64,000 nucleotides of DNA from Adiantum capillus-veneris (GCA_014529385.2 CM043962.1:128519074-128583073), one strand, 5' to 3'. Counted from the first letter of the stretch, positions 25,481 through 38,356 are shown. The notes: a model not told the origin generated them from the sequence alone. A program made the numbers and translations.

Positions 25481-25569
<89 letters not shown>

Positions 25570-25686
25570 ATAGCCTAACCCTAATCTCTATCTCTCCAAC
25601 CCTTACCCTAACACCATGGTTAAGCTAAGGTGCCATCCTCCATAGCCTAACACTAAACCATTGGTGATTAGGGAACACGCTTCCCA
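25311..25686 (+). mobile_element. Copia-type 5' LTR, family F copy 2
   Basis: It starts TGTTGGGGTAAGCCCAACTTG and ends CTTCCCA. It aligns with 19653-19990, except that a (CT)n tract of about 41 units (25483-25565) replaces roughly 50 bp. A degenerate primer site follows at 25692, which marks it as a 5' LTR. Confidence 0.75.
25483..25565. repeat. (CT)n microsatellite inside an LTR
   Basis: About 41 uninterrupted CT units lie within LTR F copy 2. The related LTR at 19653 has ordinary sequence here, so expansion happened after the copies separated. Confidence 0.95.
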
Positions 25687-25691
25687 ATAAG

Positions 25692-25704
25692 TGATATAAG
25701 AGTC
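25692..25704 (+). other. Degenerate primer-binding site (initiator Met tRNA type)
   Basis: TGATATAAGAGTC lies 5 bp after the LTR end and differs at two positions from TGGTATCAGAGTC, the usual plant site complementary to initiator tRNA-Met. Confidence 0.55.
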
Positions 25705-26203
25705 AATGGTACACACCTAGGCCTAATTAATTCTTCTCTTTTTGTCTCCCTAATCACTAATATCATTGATTAGACTTGGGAATGCTCTTGGAAATACCAA
25801 TGAGCCACTACCCTTTTTAATTAGTTGATTTGTGATTACTGGCATTCAAAAATTGTGTTTCTGTGTGCAATTTTTCATTTTTTAATGCTCAATTTAGCCT
25901 ACTTTGTCGCATCATAGCTCTCATTCAAGCCATCATCAACTTGTGCAATTTATGTGTGCGCAAAGTGTAGGGGGCTTTCATAGAGCTCTTAACTTCCAAG
26001 ATAGCTCATTATTTGTCCATCCTATTGAGCTCCCAAAATGCCCCTAGTTTCAACTTTTTGTGAACTCCTTAATCTTTGCTTTTGGCTTTCATTATCTCCT
26101 TTAATCACATTTCCAAATATAGGTGCGTAAGCATGCCTTTTGAGTGGTGGGAGCCCACTCTAGAGAAGACAAAGGCTACCTAATTCCATCTCACAAAAGT
26201 CGG

Positions 26204-26338
26204 ATCTAGCCAATTTTGCTAGTGCACACACAATTGCACATGCTATCAATCTAGCCAATTTTGATAGTGCACACACAATTGCATGTGCCATCAATCTAGC
26301 CTATTTTCATAGTGCACAACAATTGCTCATGCCATCCA
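26204..26338. repeat. 45-bp tandem repeat, three copies
   Basis: ATCTAGCC/ATCTAGCCT words start at 26204, 26249 and 26294, exactly 45 bp apart. Each unit includes GTGCACA(CA)CAATTGC and ends ATGC(T/C)ATC. Confidence 0.9.
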
Positions 26339-26521
26339 TTGTGGCACCCTTTGCGGCTTTTGTCAACCAAAAGGTAGTACATACCAAGCCGCGGTGTGCC
26401 TCTTACCACAGCCAGACATGCCAAAGACATCCAACCTCCCATCACTTGTACACACCTTATTCTTTATTAGATAGAAGAATAAGGGGCTCTCTCACACATT
26501 GTGGTGAGCTTCTCCACACAC

Positions 26522-26642
<121 letters not shown>

Positions 26643-26668
26643 ACGCACCGCATTTGCACACTCACAAT

Positions 26669-26681
26669 TGGTATCAAAGCC
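26669..26681 (+). other. Primer-binding site after a copia-like LTR end
   Basis: TGGTATCAAAGCC follows an LTR-like end CACTCACA (to 26666) with a 2-bp spacer. It is one base from the usual initiator tRNA-Met site. The start of this LTR could not be found; the decayed copia gag at 28736 could be its interior. Confidence 0.55.
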
Positions 26682-26689
26682 ATGGTGAT

Positions 26690-28730
26690 TGCAAAGAGCA
26701 TGGCGGTGTCAAGAGCTCCAAGGAAATAGTTTGATTGCTCTTGATGGTGGAGAGATCAAGCATGCTTGGAAGCTTTGTGACGATGAAATGAGAGCTTGTG
26801 AACTTAGCTAAGAGTGATGTATGCTCTTGTGGAAACTCTGAACAAAGTGTGGAAGATAGTGCTTAGGTGAAGATGTTGCCCTGAAAATTGTGTACACAGT
26901 AGCACTACTTTGCAAATTGCTTTTCTCCTTGTAGAATGCAGGTCTGAAAACTTTGCTCATGAGTCCCCTTTGTTTTGACGTGTTCAACAACTTGGCAAAA
27001 GAAACTCTCTGCAAATTCCTCATCAAATTGCTGATATTCAGCTCATACTCAATGTATGCAAGAAATTTTAGGTTTTTCATTTTCATGCAGCGTGCAAGTT
27101 TGATGCACTTTTGAAAGCACGATAGGTGTTCGAAGTTAAGTGCATAAATTCTGGGGTTGACCATGCAATTTTAGCTTGTGAAAAGCTTGAGGTTTGAGGT
27201 TTACTGGTGGATCTAGGTAGAATGCTACCCTACTATTCGCTCCACAATTTTATTATATGTAATCTTCCAAGATCCCATATCAAGTTAGGCCTCTGCTTCA
27301 AATATGTCATACAAGGACTAGTAGTCAAATGCACAACATCACGTTTACTTGTACTAGGCAAAACTAGTTCGCCATAGCCAGCTCTCTGTCTTCAGTATAA
27401 TGCATTTTGTTTTAAAAAAAAGGCATGACGGCTACCTCACCCCTTGCTGGTCAGTGTTCCAATATTGCACAACAATTGGCACCCTTGCAGTGCCTTGGTC
27501 CTCGCACGAAACTTGCCATGCCATCCTTTTACTTTTTTAAGACAAAGCAATCATCTTCCTAAGATTCCCCTTATAAAAAAAAGGTGCCAACCTACGTGGG
27601 TAAAGAATCATGGAGGCGTTTACACACCGTTGAAGCGGTCTCTTGAAAGATACAATGTTTGAGCAAACTGGTGGAGCTTTCTTCATAGGTTTCACAAGAC
27701 ACTTTTGTAGAAATTTTGTGCTTCAATTCATGGTCTTTGAAAAAGGATTTGCATATGATTATGGCGTATGGTTGATGCCCATTGTACATGCATTTTGGTG
27801 AACACTTTTGAATGCCTATGTGCGCTCTTGAGAGCATTGTTTTGGCATTAACTAATTTTTTGGATTGCACCTCTTTTGGTACTTGTTTATGCGTGGTCAC
27901 TCTGTTTGTGTACATTGAGTGCGGATTTCTATTGTATACACATTGTGGAACCACTTTGGCATTTCTACTCATTGCCATTGAGTAGTGTTGTGGTTAATGT
28001 TTTTAAGTCCTCTTTCGGAGACTAAAGTGGTCAAGATTCACACCCCCTTTGCCATATCTTTCATTGATAGATTTTGGTCAGTTTATAGAGCTTCTCCCAC
28101 TTTGACATCTTGGATGTAGTTTATGGTTTGAGAGTCTGCATTGAGATTTTGCTTATTTTATAGGGGAAACTCTGTTTGATTTCCCTTAGATTTCTTGCCA
28201 TAGTTTTGGTTTGATTGTCAGACACTCTTTTGATGTATTTTTGGTCATTGGATTGACATGATGATTCACTCTAGTCGTGGTTGATTTTTCTTCCACATTG
28301 ATGGACATATGGTTGTTTTTGGACATGGATTGCTATTCTTGTATCCACTCTCGCAAGAGTGAGATTTGTGTATGCTCATAGTGGCTATAGGTAGACTTAT
28401 GCTATACCCTATTTTTTATTTGACGAATATTTTGATCATGAGTCTACTGTATACAGTTTATAGGCAATCACTAGTTATAAGTTTCATGTACTTTTGGCAA
28501 TTGAGACTTGCATCAGTGTGATGATTGCAGAGCATAGTGTGGTTACACTACTGTGGAAGATTTTATTTGTTGATGTGCTTGAGTACTACAAGTAGTGTTC
28601 CCCACAAGGAGCTCCTTTCATTCATGTTTCGTGCACTTCTCTCTGGCATGGGTTTATACATATTGCCCTTGTACATGATGTAAAGCCATAGCTTCACTTA
28701 TGGCAAATCATATGTGTGACAATTAAGAGT
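26690..28730. other. Region without a recognisable gene
   Basis: Open frames of 118 (27164-26808, minus) and 128 residues (27978-27592, minus) are present, but neither shows a known motif. The region separates a primer site from a copia zinc knuckle by about 2 kb, more than a copia gag needs, so an insertion may lie here. Confidence 0.45.
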
Positions 28731-29760
28731 CCACGATGATGGCTCATATGAGATACCAGTCTCCTTCATGTAAACACTTGAGATGTTGGAATTGTGGTCA
28801 CACATGGCACATTAGATGTCATTGCTTTAGATGCATGAGGCAACGGTGCAGCTGTATGCATGATGTAGACATGATTTTGACACAGACTAGAAAGGTGGCT
28901 TTGTATGCTAATGATGGTGATGTCATGTTTATCTCTAGTGTTCCTCTTGCTTTTATGTTTCATAGAGATATCACTTGCTCTTGATGGGCTGCTAGATGAG
29001 CATGCAATGCTCCATGTTACATCACGTTGTAAGTGGTTCCACTTTTGCTAGTGAAAGCCTTGGTCATGTGCATCTAGCTGATGGATCAACATATAGCATA
29101 GAGGATGCATGAGATATTTGCTTGTCATTACCCAATGGTGCATCTTATATGATATGACATGTGCATTATGTTCCTAAGATTGCACAAAGTTCAATCTTGG
29201 TGAGACAGTTGAGAGACAATGGATGCCAGGTAAGATCTCAATGAGACATTTTAGAGACATTCAATCGCATAGAGTTTGATCTTGCTGAGACAATTGAGAG
29301 ACAGAGGATGCTATGTATTGCTTAGAGAGTAGTTCTTCCAGAAGCATTGCAGTTATCTAGTCATTACGGGAGGAGCGTGGATAGGCTTGGTTTACCCTAT
29401 GCATGTATCTAAGGTGCAAGATGGCATAGTCTCGATTATGTTATAGTCATGTGTCAGCAAGAGACTAGACACATATCTTTCATGGATGAGATCTAGAGTG
29501 TTGTGCATGACATGTTTGTAGATGCAAAGTTAGAGCATCCATGCTCTAACAACAGATTAATCCTCTTAGTACAAGGATGCCTGTTACCATGGAGATCAGC
29601 AATATAGATTTCTTTGACTTGGTCATTCTAGAGGTTGATATGGTGATGCCAGGACATGTAGATATAGACCCTATGGATGATGAGGGAGTGACAACTTACT
29701 TAGAGTTAGGATAAATGCATCCATCCTCTACTAGTTTTGGTGGTGATGCAGTGAGCATTG
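28730..29760 (+). pseudogene. Ty1/copia gag-protease remnant
   Basis: An open stretch at 28736-28984 contains a Gag zinc knuckle CWNCGHTWHIRCHC (CX2CX4HX4C). About 70 bp past its end the copia protease region is readable across frames: HVTSRCKWFHF where the family has its active-site neighbourhood (the catalytic Asp-Ser-Gly is not visible), then GHVHLADGSTYSIE, ICLSLPNGASYMI, HVHYVPKIAQSSILV and RQLRDNGCQV, which lead into the pre-integrase segment. In copia elements this order (Gag knuckle, protease, then integrase before RT) separates them from gypsy. Integrase, RT and RNase H cannot be recognised downstream. Stops and frameshifts show it is inactive. Confidence 0.75.
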
Positions 29761-32540
29761 AGATACCTAGTATGGATAGATTGGTGGATGTCACTACACA
29801 TGGCATTGATGCAAGTGGCATATGCTTGTAGCCACTATTTATTTGTCATTGGTCTTTGGGACTCTCATGTAGGAAATCTTAGTGTTAAGACCCGACATAA
29901 CATTTGCAATGGGAGAGTTTGTAGTTGGGGTTGCCAGTTAAGCAATGAAATTAAATACTCTCACTCAATACAATACCATTTAACAAATAACATGTTTATA
30001 TGCATTAAAATGGGTATAAATACAAAAAAGCAATTATAGAGGATTCCAACCTCATGAAAAAATTAACAAAGGGAGACAATGTTGTTGTTGTCAAGCTTCT
30101 CTTACAAGTATTTATCTTCCTAATCTAAAGATTCATATGCACTAGAGTCTTTGTCTGTGTATGACACTAGGGAAGATTGTAGTACTTTATGAAGGGTTTT
30201 TCTAAGAGATCTTAGAGAGTAGTTATTGGTTCAAGATTCTACACAAATCCTATTATTCTTATCAGAATATTTTAACATGGTATTGTAAGGTTCCTCACAA
30301 ACTAACAATAATGTCTTCCATCTATGCACATGGTTGCTCATGGCCCCTCAAATTAAATTGGTTCTATAGTAAGCATTAGATTTTGTGAGCACAAAGGGAT
30401 AAAGTACAATATGATATCATTCTTATAATCTAGTGACGACTATACAAAGAAGAAATTAGAAGGAGAATCTTGGATAAGTCTCCATAGATAATGTAACTTA
30501 CTTGCATTGTGAGACTCAATCACATGCTATGCATCACTAGATGGTGTACCAAAGCCACCAACAAAATATCACGCCCCAATGATATGAGGAGCTTTGCTTA
30601 CTTTTGATGATAGAGGTGTGAAGCCTTATGCATTGAAAGTTGTAAAGAGATCAATTGTCTACAACATGATAAACTTAGAGATGGCAATGATGTCAATCTC
30701 TAAATACAAGCTACAAGGATAGTTTCTTTACCATTCTATATTTATGTTGGAGATAAACCCTTGCAATGTCCACTCACCATTTACACCTCTTGTTGTTGTG
30801 GCGTACAAGTCATGTGAACTCATACTTTTACTACCTTCGGGAGTAGAGGTTTGCATGTAGTGTAAGTGAATGAAAGTAGAAGGAGGGGGAGCTTGTTTCC
30901 TACTTCAATGGAGACGAGAGGAGGAGGAGGAGGAGCTAGCTTGGTGTAAAAATATGTAGTGGATAAGGGGAAGAAAAGGGGGAGGAGTTTGCTTGCTGCT
31001 ACAATGGAGGTGGGAAAAGCTAGCAGAGAGAGAATATTCGCATATAGAGGTTTAGGGTTGCTAAAGTAATGGAGAGCTTGGAAAAGGGTTTGTAGAGAGA
31101 GAGAAAATCATTTTTCAGCTAACGATAGGTTTGGGAAAACTTTGGAGCGTGGAAAGTGATGTTTTGATTTATTTATTTATTTTAATATTTTTTGGATTTT
31201 TTAGTGCACGTTTTTTACTTTTAGAAGTCAAAAAATGCTAAGCTAGGTTTGGGAGGCTTCTAAGGAGGGAAAATAAGAGTTTTGAAATTTTTTGAATTTT
31301 TTTAATTTTTAGTGCATTTTTAAATTCGAACCAAAAAGTGGAAGAAAAGAAGTCAAAGTGGTCTCCCCCGTCGCCTCTCCCCCCCCCCCCCCCCACCCTT
31401 CCCTTAGACACCTCCCTTATCTTTTCATGAGGTAAAAGGCCATTAGCTACCTTGTCCTCTTACTTTTTTAAGGGTATAGAGTGTGTCCACCACCCTCTTC
31501 CTATTGGTTGGCCTCTAATTAACTTTAATCCCAAAGGGCCCATATTTTTCTCGATGATTTAGATTATATTTCTTGTTTTTTTATATAATAATCTCTCTCT
31601 AGCTTTTTTGCCAAGGAGAATGGATCAAATTTTGTTCTTTTGTCTTTGAGATAGGAGAAGAGTTTTCTCTTGCTTTGAGTGTTCATATGCAACTCTCCCT
31701 TAGCACTAGGCATCTGTTACCTCTCCTACGATAGTAGAATAGCGTTCTCTTACTTTGAGTGTTCATAAGTAACCCTCCCTTGCCAATAGGAATTTGTCAC
31801 CTCTCCTTACAATCGATTTTGTTGCCTCTCTTTGTATTCAATTATATTCAAACTACCGACAATTTTTCTCTCTCAAAAGTTAATGTTTATTTGAATGTTA
31901 TGTAAGTATTAGCTTTTTATGTCTAACTTCCTATGCCAATACACATTTTATTGGCTCTCCATACACAGGTTTTGTTCAATTAAGATAGTTTCTTTGAGAT
32001 CAAGGAAGAACCTTTTTATGCTATGAGTTTTTTAATATCACTCTCCAAACTAATGACGATATTTCTCTCTCAAAAATCACTTTTTGATTGAATGCCATCA
32101 AAGTTTTTATTTCTAACCTTCCACATTTTTTTTTTTGTTCTCTATACTTTGTAGGTATTGTTCACTTCAAAAACATTCTTACCCTCTTAAAAATACTTTA
32201 TTCACAATCTAGGTAAAGTTTGCAAGAAAATCTATTCTTCTTACTTTGAAATCGCAAGCTTTTCAAAACAACTTTATACAACGACACTTAATTTCCGCCT
32301 TCATCCTTTCCAACTTTCATTTCTGAATTCTTTTGGATTCCAACCTAAAATACAATTTGAGGTCCTTTTTATACATAGATAATAGATGGAAACGCTCTAA
32401 AAGAGAAGACTAAATTAAAATGGTGTTATATGTATTGCAAACATGACACGGGATGGTTTATCAAGCGAGTTTAGGGTTTGTGTTATATATGTGTATATAT
32501 ATACATTCTATATACATACATATCTATGTAAGTATATATT
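29760..32540. other. Region without a recognisable gene
   Basis: AT-rich sequence with short unrelated open frames. It holds a purine-rich GAGGAGG stretch near 30910-30932, a poly-C run near 31378-31395 and a TA-rich microsatellite-like stretch at 32485-32540. Confidence 0.55.
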
Positions 32541-32542
32541 TA

Positions 32543-33165
32543 GGGCTATTTGGGAGAACATTGGCACGTGATTGCAGTTCTTGTCATCATTCTACCCTCA
32601 AACAGATGGGCAATCTGAAATAGCCAATTTAGTGTTTTTGATCTATTGAAATCTTACATCTCAGATCAAAAGACTCAATGGGAAAAATATTTGCCTTTGG
32701 TGCAATTCGCCTACAATAACACGGTTCACTCGATGGGGGGAAGGCGCCATTTGAGATAATCGAGGTGCTAAGAAGGTCCCTCCTTTTCTAAGAGCCAAAG
32801 ACAAGATTTTTGAAGCTGATCAGTATACGAGGGACTTGGACACTGCTTTTGCCAAGTCCCGCGAGGCTGTTGAGAAGTCTCAAGAACGGCACAAGAAGGC
32901 AGCACATCGACATAGACGTGACTTGAAGTTGAAGGAAGATGATTGGGTGCTCTTACATTTTGAGAAGGCACGCTAAGGAAACGAAAGGGAAAGGACCGGC
33001 TTTTTCCAAAGCTTAGCATGATATATTATGGCCCTTTCTAGATTCAAGAAAAGATAAATGATATATCCTTCAGACTCAAGTTGCCAAACACTTGGAAGAT
33101 TCACAATATGCGTTACATGTGAGTCTTTTGAAACCCTTCAAGGGTGAGGTGCAAGTTGATGGGGA
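32543..33165 (+). pseudogene. Chromovirus integrase 3' fragment
   Basis: This matches the integrase C-terminal half of the elements at 42198 and 55458. Readable blocks through frameshifts are LWENIGT, QTDGQSEI, LLKSYISDQKTQWEKYLPL, FAYNNTVHS, KDKIFEADQYTRDLD, RDLKLKEDDWVLL and the GPF-containing segment near 33030, then VSLLKPFKGEV. It begins between the second and third acidic residues of the catalytic triad, so the first two are lost. It ends before the chromodomain. No LTR is visible on either side. Confidence 0.8.
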
Positions 33166-33169
33166 TCTA

Positions 33170-34680
33170 GCTTATAAAACCTAGTTCATGGAATTCAGTA
33201 AATCCAAAGTGCACCTCGATATAGTGACTCCTTGATAAGACCGCCTCAAAATAGCTTCTAAAGAAAGAGCAGAGTGGTAATAAATTCCATACCTAGAAAA
33301 TTAAGCAGAGAAAACTTCCATACCAAGAAATTTTGTGGTAATAATTTCTATACCTAGAAAATTAAGCAGAGAAATTTTGTGGTAATAACTTCCATACCTA
33401 AGATTAAATTTCATTTAATAAAAAAAGGGTTATGGGAGATCATCCAAGGGAATAACGATGCTAAGCCACAAACTCAGGAAAGTTCTATCTAGGGAGAGCT
33501 TAAAAATCATAAGGTCCTAAGAATAATTGGTAAACAAATTTAAACGATGCTTACATCCATCACATTGGGGATTGCAAGATAGCAAAGAATCACGGGACGT
33601 CTTAGATAAGAATTTTGGGGTCACGATCAAAGTCTCTAAGATTAGCCTATTGATCTAGCTTTTCGGGCTAGAGAAGGACTACTCCACAAGCATGTATGCC
33701 AGCACACCTTAACAATTTTTAAAGGTTACTAGCACTACTAGCTCGCATCAAGAAACAAAAAAAGGATGATATGAAAATAGCAGTCCTAATCAAAATCATC
33801 AAGTTTGGTTATAAGATTGGCCCAAAGTTTAGGGTGCACATATCCCTAAGCACCAATAAACCATTAGGTTTTTACCTATGCTTATAATCTTTTTACTCGT
33901 GATCTTAGTCGTACATAATTTGCATCCCATCTAGCTTAAATCATTCCATCTACCCTTAGTTTTGTATTCGATAGTTACACCTCTTAATTTTCCTTGGAGT
34001 GGCACACTAAATTATCTCCTAATTGGTCCTTTGATATAGTGTATGACCGTCCACTGGAAGCCCCTAACCATGGTCATTTCTCTTTTTGTAATGTGGTTAC
34101 ACATTAATAGAGAAAATCCACTTTACTTGGTCGTGTAACCTTCTTAAACTTTATGAGAGTGTCTTTTTAAATAATCTTGTGTTAATCTAATAGTACCCCA
34201 TTATGGCATAGCTACATAGTGATTCTTACCGGGCTAATTTAACTAGAGTAGCACCATCCAAACTAACACACTTTATAGTAATTTTTTTATACACATAGCC
34301 CTGCTATCACCTAGTCATTATCATGCCTTCTTCATCTTAATTTGAGAAGCTAGCTAGTGAATTAGAAGTCCTTCAAGATACTCTATGTTATTGGGGATGT
34401 TGATCATTTACACACTCAATCATTGTTTCAAGGGAAAACTCGGTAAACTACTTCAATCTCAAAGGCTCTTATTTAATCTTGTTGCAAAAATGTTCCTATA
34501 TGGAAATATGAGGTTGGATGGGCATCTTAAGATCAATCCGAGACTCCTTGAAAACCCCCCAGAGTAAGTTAGGTCAAAAGTGTGCCACGAAGGAGGTGTT
34601 GAAGATTGTGTTGATTGAGCTTGACCATTTATATTTGTGCCTTTGAAAGGATGCAAAGAAGGCTTGTCCCATAAGAAATA
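33170..34680. other. Region without a recognisable gene
   Basis: A short array of CCTAGAAAATTAAGCAGAGAAA repeats lies near 33290-33410 (two clear copies about 62 bp apart). Otherwise nothing is recognised; the 34385-34567 open frame may be eroded transposase. Confidence 0.5.
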
Positions 34681-34683
34681 CCA

Positions 34684-34959
34684 TTGCAATTTCATATACA
34701 GTCCAACACAAGAATGCTATTGGAGCGAGCATTTAGCATGCTTGAGGCTAGGTTTTGCATCTTGTTGAAGAGATGTAAAATGAATCTACATCATTTGTTT
34801 AATCTGGTGATGGCATGCCTCATGCTACATAATATTTATATATGTCATTGTGATGTTCTTGACATGAAATGGGTGTGTGATGTGGAAACTATTTTGATTG
34901 TTGGAACTTCAATGGAGGAGGACCAAAGAGCTACATCGAGCTCTATGGTAGGAATTTAA
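34684..34959 (+). pseudogene. PIF/Harbinger transposase C-terminal fragment
   Basis: A 91-residue open frame reads QSNTRMLLERAFSMLEARF, then ILLKRCKMNLHH and VMACLMLHNIYI. The pattern R-(M/I)-(L/V)-x-E-R-A-F-x-x-L-x-x-R-F followed about 25 residues later by A-C-x-x-L-H-N is the end of the DDE nuclease domain of Harbinger-type transposases; the Glu of ERAF is the likely third catalytic acid. The domain's upstream two thirds, with the catalytic Asp residues, and the partner Myb-like protein cannot be seen. Length is far short of the usual ~400 residues. Confidence 0.72.
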
Positions 34960-35305
34960 GCTCTTTGTTTCACAAGGGTAAAGGATACATTGAATGAGCT
35001 CAAAGTGGTGATGAAGGGGATGTTCAAGGAGCAAGTGGCAAATGACCCTGGATCGGGTGTGAATTGATCAAGACAATCTTTCAAGTTCCTTATACAACGA
35101 ATATGCTATGAACAAAGTACAACAAGGCTTTGGAGATACTTTGTCAAATGAGGCATCAACGTCGGCCTCCACTAAGCTACTGTAATTTAAACCTTGGTTT
35201 TTATCTATTCAACGTTTTGAATCTTAAATTAAATTTATTGATATCAATTGCTCATTTAAAAGTGTGTCATTCACTATTTGCATTCTACTGATTATTCACT
35301 CTCCT

Positions 35306-36385
35306 TAATCTTGAAAAAATAAAAAGCCTTTCAAAGCATCTTAAGTGTGTAAGGGAAGGGTGATGTTTAGGAAATGAAAAGACTTGGAAAGTCAAAAGAC
35401 TTTTTGTGTCCATATAAAGAGGTGGTCTACTACATGTTGGTACATCTTCTCCTCTATATTCTCTCTAGCGTTTTCTTCTCTTTAAAGTGTCCTTGCACTA
35501 TGTATGTTGTGAATATATATTTTTTGGAGCCATTAGAAATACCATACATTTGAATTCTCATGAGTAGAAATACACTTAAATTTTTATTAATCATTATTAG
35601 TGTCTTTATTAATCAACAACTCAACCTATACTATATAGTTCTAGTCTGCTAAACTCCCTATCGAGAAGTCAAATCTCTTCAACTGCCACCATGTGAACAC
35701 AAGGGCCAGCATGTGTTACTTCCATCGTCAGAGGATGAGGGGAGAGAGGGGGGGCGGGGGGGACTTGAAAACCATGCATAGAAAGAGCTTAAGAGGAACC
35801 AGAGACACAAACTATAGCCTATGCGACTTCTCTAATCATCGTACGTCGAACTCCGAAGACATATGGCATGCAAGTTAGCACTATAACATTGGCCAATGAC
35901 CCAAATGAGTTGTTTGTTTGCATTTTTGTCATTGGGTAAGTTGTATCACTTGCTCACCCATCTTATGGTCAACTAGCAACCCACACAGCTCTTTGATATG
36001 TTGCAAAGAAGAGTTGGCAAGCCGTAGCCTAGCTCAAACAAGCCAAGATTAATGCTTGTAGGGCTTTAAGACAAATCTTTGGTTTCTAATACTTGGTGTA
36101 CCTAATGGATTCAAAAGAAATAAATTCACTATCTACATAGTGCATAGTGCAAAGAAGCTAAGAAGCTCTAAAGGAAAGAAAACGCTAGAGGAAAGGTAGA
36201 CAAGAAGAAAAAATGAATATATCAATGCACATTTTGAGTTCGAACACCTCTTTATATGGACATGAAAAGTCCTTTGACTTTCCAATTCCATGAGACTTTT
36301 CATTTCCTAAACTCACCCTTCACTTATGCATTTACGATGTTTTGAAAGAATTTTTATTTTTTCGAGATTGGGGTGCCCTACCTTG
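35306..36385. repeat. Long inverted repeat, arms ~280 bp, spacer ~500 bp
   Basis: The left arm 35306-35580 is matched in reverse complement by 36085-36385. Shared words include TTTAGGAAATGAAAAG, GTCCATATAAAGAGGTG and CTCTAGCGTTTTCTT. Identity is partial by eye, with small gaps. The spacer has no recognised gene. It lies 350 bp right of the Harbinger remnant, but I see no flanking 3-bp target duplication that would link them. Confidence 0.7.
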
Positions 36386-36727
36386 GTCTATGATGTTCCA
36401 GTCCACTAATTTATAGGTCAATCAAATGCACATACAAGCAATTCCATTGGCTTACAAAAAAAGATAAAACCCCTTACTACAAACACCTCATGCCTTCTGG
36501 CACATGCTTTTTCACTGTGGCATATTCAGTGTGCATTGTAAGGAAAGGTCACTACAGGACCTTTCCCTACGCCATAAGATCATCATTGCGCACTACCCCT
36601 TTTTTTGTATGCATGAGCTTGATTTCCCCTCCCAAATATAAGTAATGTGTATTGGTTGGGCAAGGGCCAAAAGCCTTTCAATAGGGAAGGACAAAGAACC
36701 AGTTGAATGCTCAAGGGCAAAGCCTTC

Positions 36728-36843
36728 TAGCAATGCCAACCTCAAGAAATGGGCATAGTTGTCCGAGACAGACCTAGAGTTGCGCTAGCAATGCCAACCG
36801 CAAGAAATGGGCATAGTTCTCCGAGACAGACCTAGAGTTGTGA
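36728..36843. repeat. 58-bp tandem duplication
   Basis: CTAGCAATGCCAACC begins at 36728 and again at 36786. The two copies differ at about three positions. Confidence 0.92.
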
Positions 36844-36859
36844 AGCGCAAGCCTCACAA

Positions 36860-38080
36860 TTAGACATCGTTTAGGTTCTTAGAACTTGTGCGCACACATG
36901 TTGGGAACCTCCCTTTGATAATTGAATCACCCCATGAATCTGAAACCAGGTCTTGAATACAAACATGCCAAATTTTGTCCACTCTAGAATAGACATGGGA
37001 TGTGCAACATTGCTTTTTTTTTGGCCTGATATAAAGGCTTGAAACCATATCACAACCGCATATATGTATTCTTAGAGACATTTCATAGAATCCGAAGACA
37101 ACATTCACTCAAGGAAATCTTTAGACGATTGACTCATTGTATTCCAACCACACAAGAATACACGGTATCATCATACCGATGATTCTATGTGGGCCGTTGC
37201 TTGTTGGCCATTGGGGGAATGCACAAACCCCAATGCACTGTTTGTGGTTCCTTTTGTAGTGTATGGGAGCAATTTGCTTTCTCGTGTATGTATCTTGTCG
37301 GGTGTAATATGTTGATCCTCGACCCATGTCAAATGTTTTCCATGTCTGGTAGCTGTTGGGATGGAAGGTGTTCCACCAAGAAAGCGGTTCCTCTTTCATG
37401 GCTCAAGCACTGTTCAGCAATGTTGCATCAGAATAGCAAAAACTCGCACATTTTGCATGCGTAATAAGGCAGAGGATTGATTAGGACTCCACAATCTAAA
37501 AAATCCTTCAAATCATTCGAATATGCAAATGCAATGAAATATGGGGCTTAAATACCTTTGAAGATAAGAGCGTTTGCAAATTTGAAGGTGAAAAATTGGG
37601 GCAAAACTATCTATGCCTATTAGTGAGGTGCGTGCAAAGCCCACAATCACCTGTAGCCAACGCCATCACAGTGCTGTTGCAGCCCAAGCCTGCCCTATAA
37701 CCAGTTGCCACTCCCCCTACGCCCTCCTTGCTTGCCCGCCCATACCCAGCCCCAACCTCACCCACCATGACACCAAGGCCCCACCATTTGCTGAGCTGCC
37801 ACCCACAGTTGACCTTGCCCTTGACTCCAACCTAGGGCTGCACTCCACACCCACGCTCGGTTCAGGTCCGCCTCCCCTTGCACCGACAGACACCAGTTGT
37901 GCATCCCGCCTGTATGGGGGTAGTGAATGGGCAGTAGTCACACTGTCAATAGGGTTTTGGTGCAGGATTTCGCTCTCGTAGGTTAGGCCATAGGATTTGC
38001 CCAGAGCATCTCACAAGAAATGATGTTTTTTTTTTTTGGAAGCCATAAGGAGCCAAGTGGAGAGGCATTAGTAAAGTAGA
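36860..38080. other. Region without a recognisable gene, with a C-rich patch at 37610-37940
   Basis: The patch 37613-37981 is strongly C-rich and open on both strands (Pro/Ala/Ser/Thr-rich on plus). It differs in composition from its AT-rich surroundings. No motif identifies a protein. Confidence 0.45.
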
Positions 38081-38099
38081 AGATTGAATAATGCAACAT

Positions 38100-38356
38100 C
38101 AAACATTTTGTACAACGAAAGCATAAGGGCGTCTAAGCAGCTTTTTCTGTTTCTGCCGTCTGAGCCCAGCCTCATCAAACACTTCGTGAAATGAAACCAT
38201 AATTTGCACTGATAAACTGGAACAACCTGATGCACACAAATGGACTTTTTCAAGGATACAGGCCCCAAGGATGGAGCACTTGAATATTGTAGTTGATAAA
38301 TCATTTATACTACTGAAAGCCACTTTGAACTCATTCACCGTCTCAAAAGAGCACAA
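38100..38356 (-). CDS. Possible exon of an unrecognised gene
   Basis: An 85-residue minus-strand frame stays open from 38356, directly after TCCCCAG, a good splice acceptor, to about 38100. Its text (for example SILGACILEKVHLCASGC and VSFHEVFDEAG) is not low-complexity and does not look like a retroelement. I do not recognise the family. No good GT donor is obvious at the left end, and the gene would have to continue either way through repeats. It may belong with the short exon-like piece at 38802-38754. Confidence 0.3.

Noticed and set aside
37613-37981. 122-residue Pro/Ala/Thr-rich frame
   Set aside because: Composition alone keeps it open on both strands; no domain or signal supports it.
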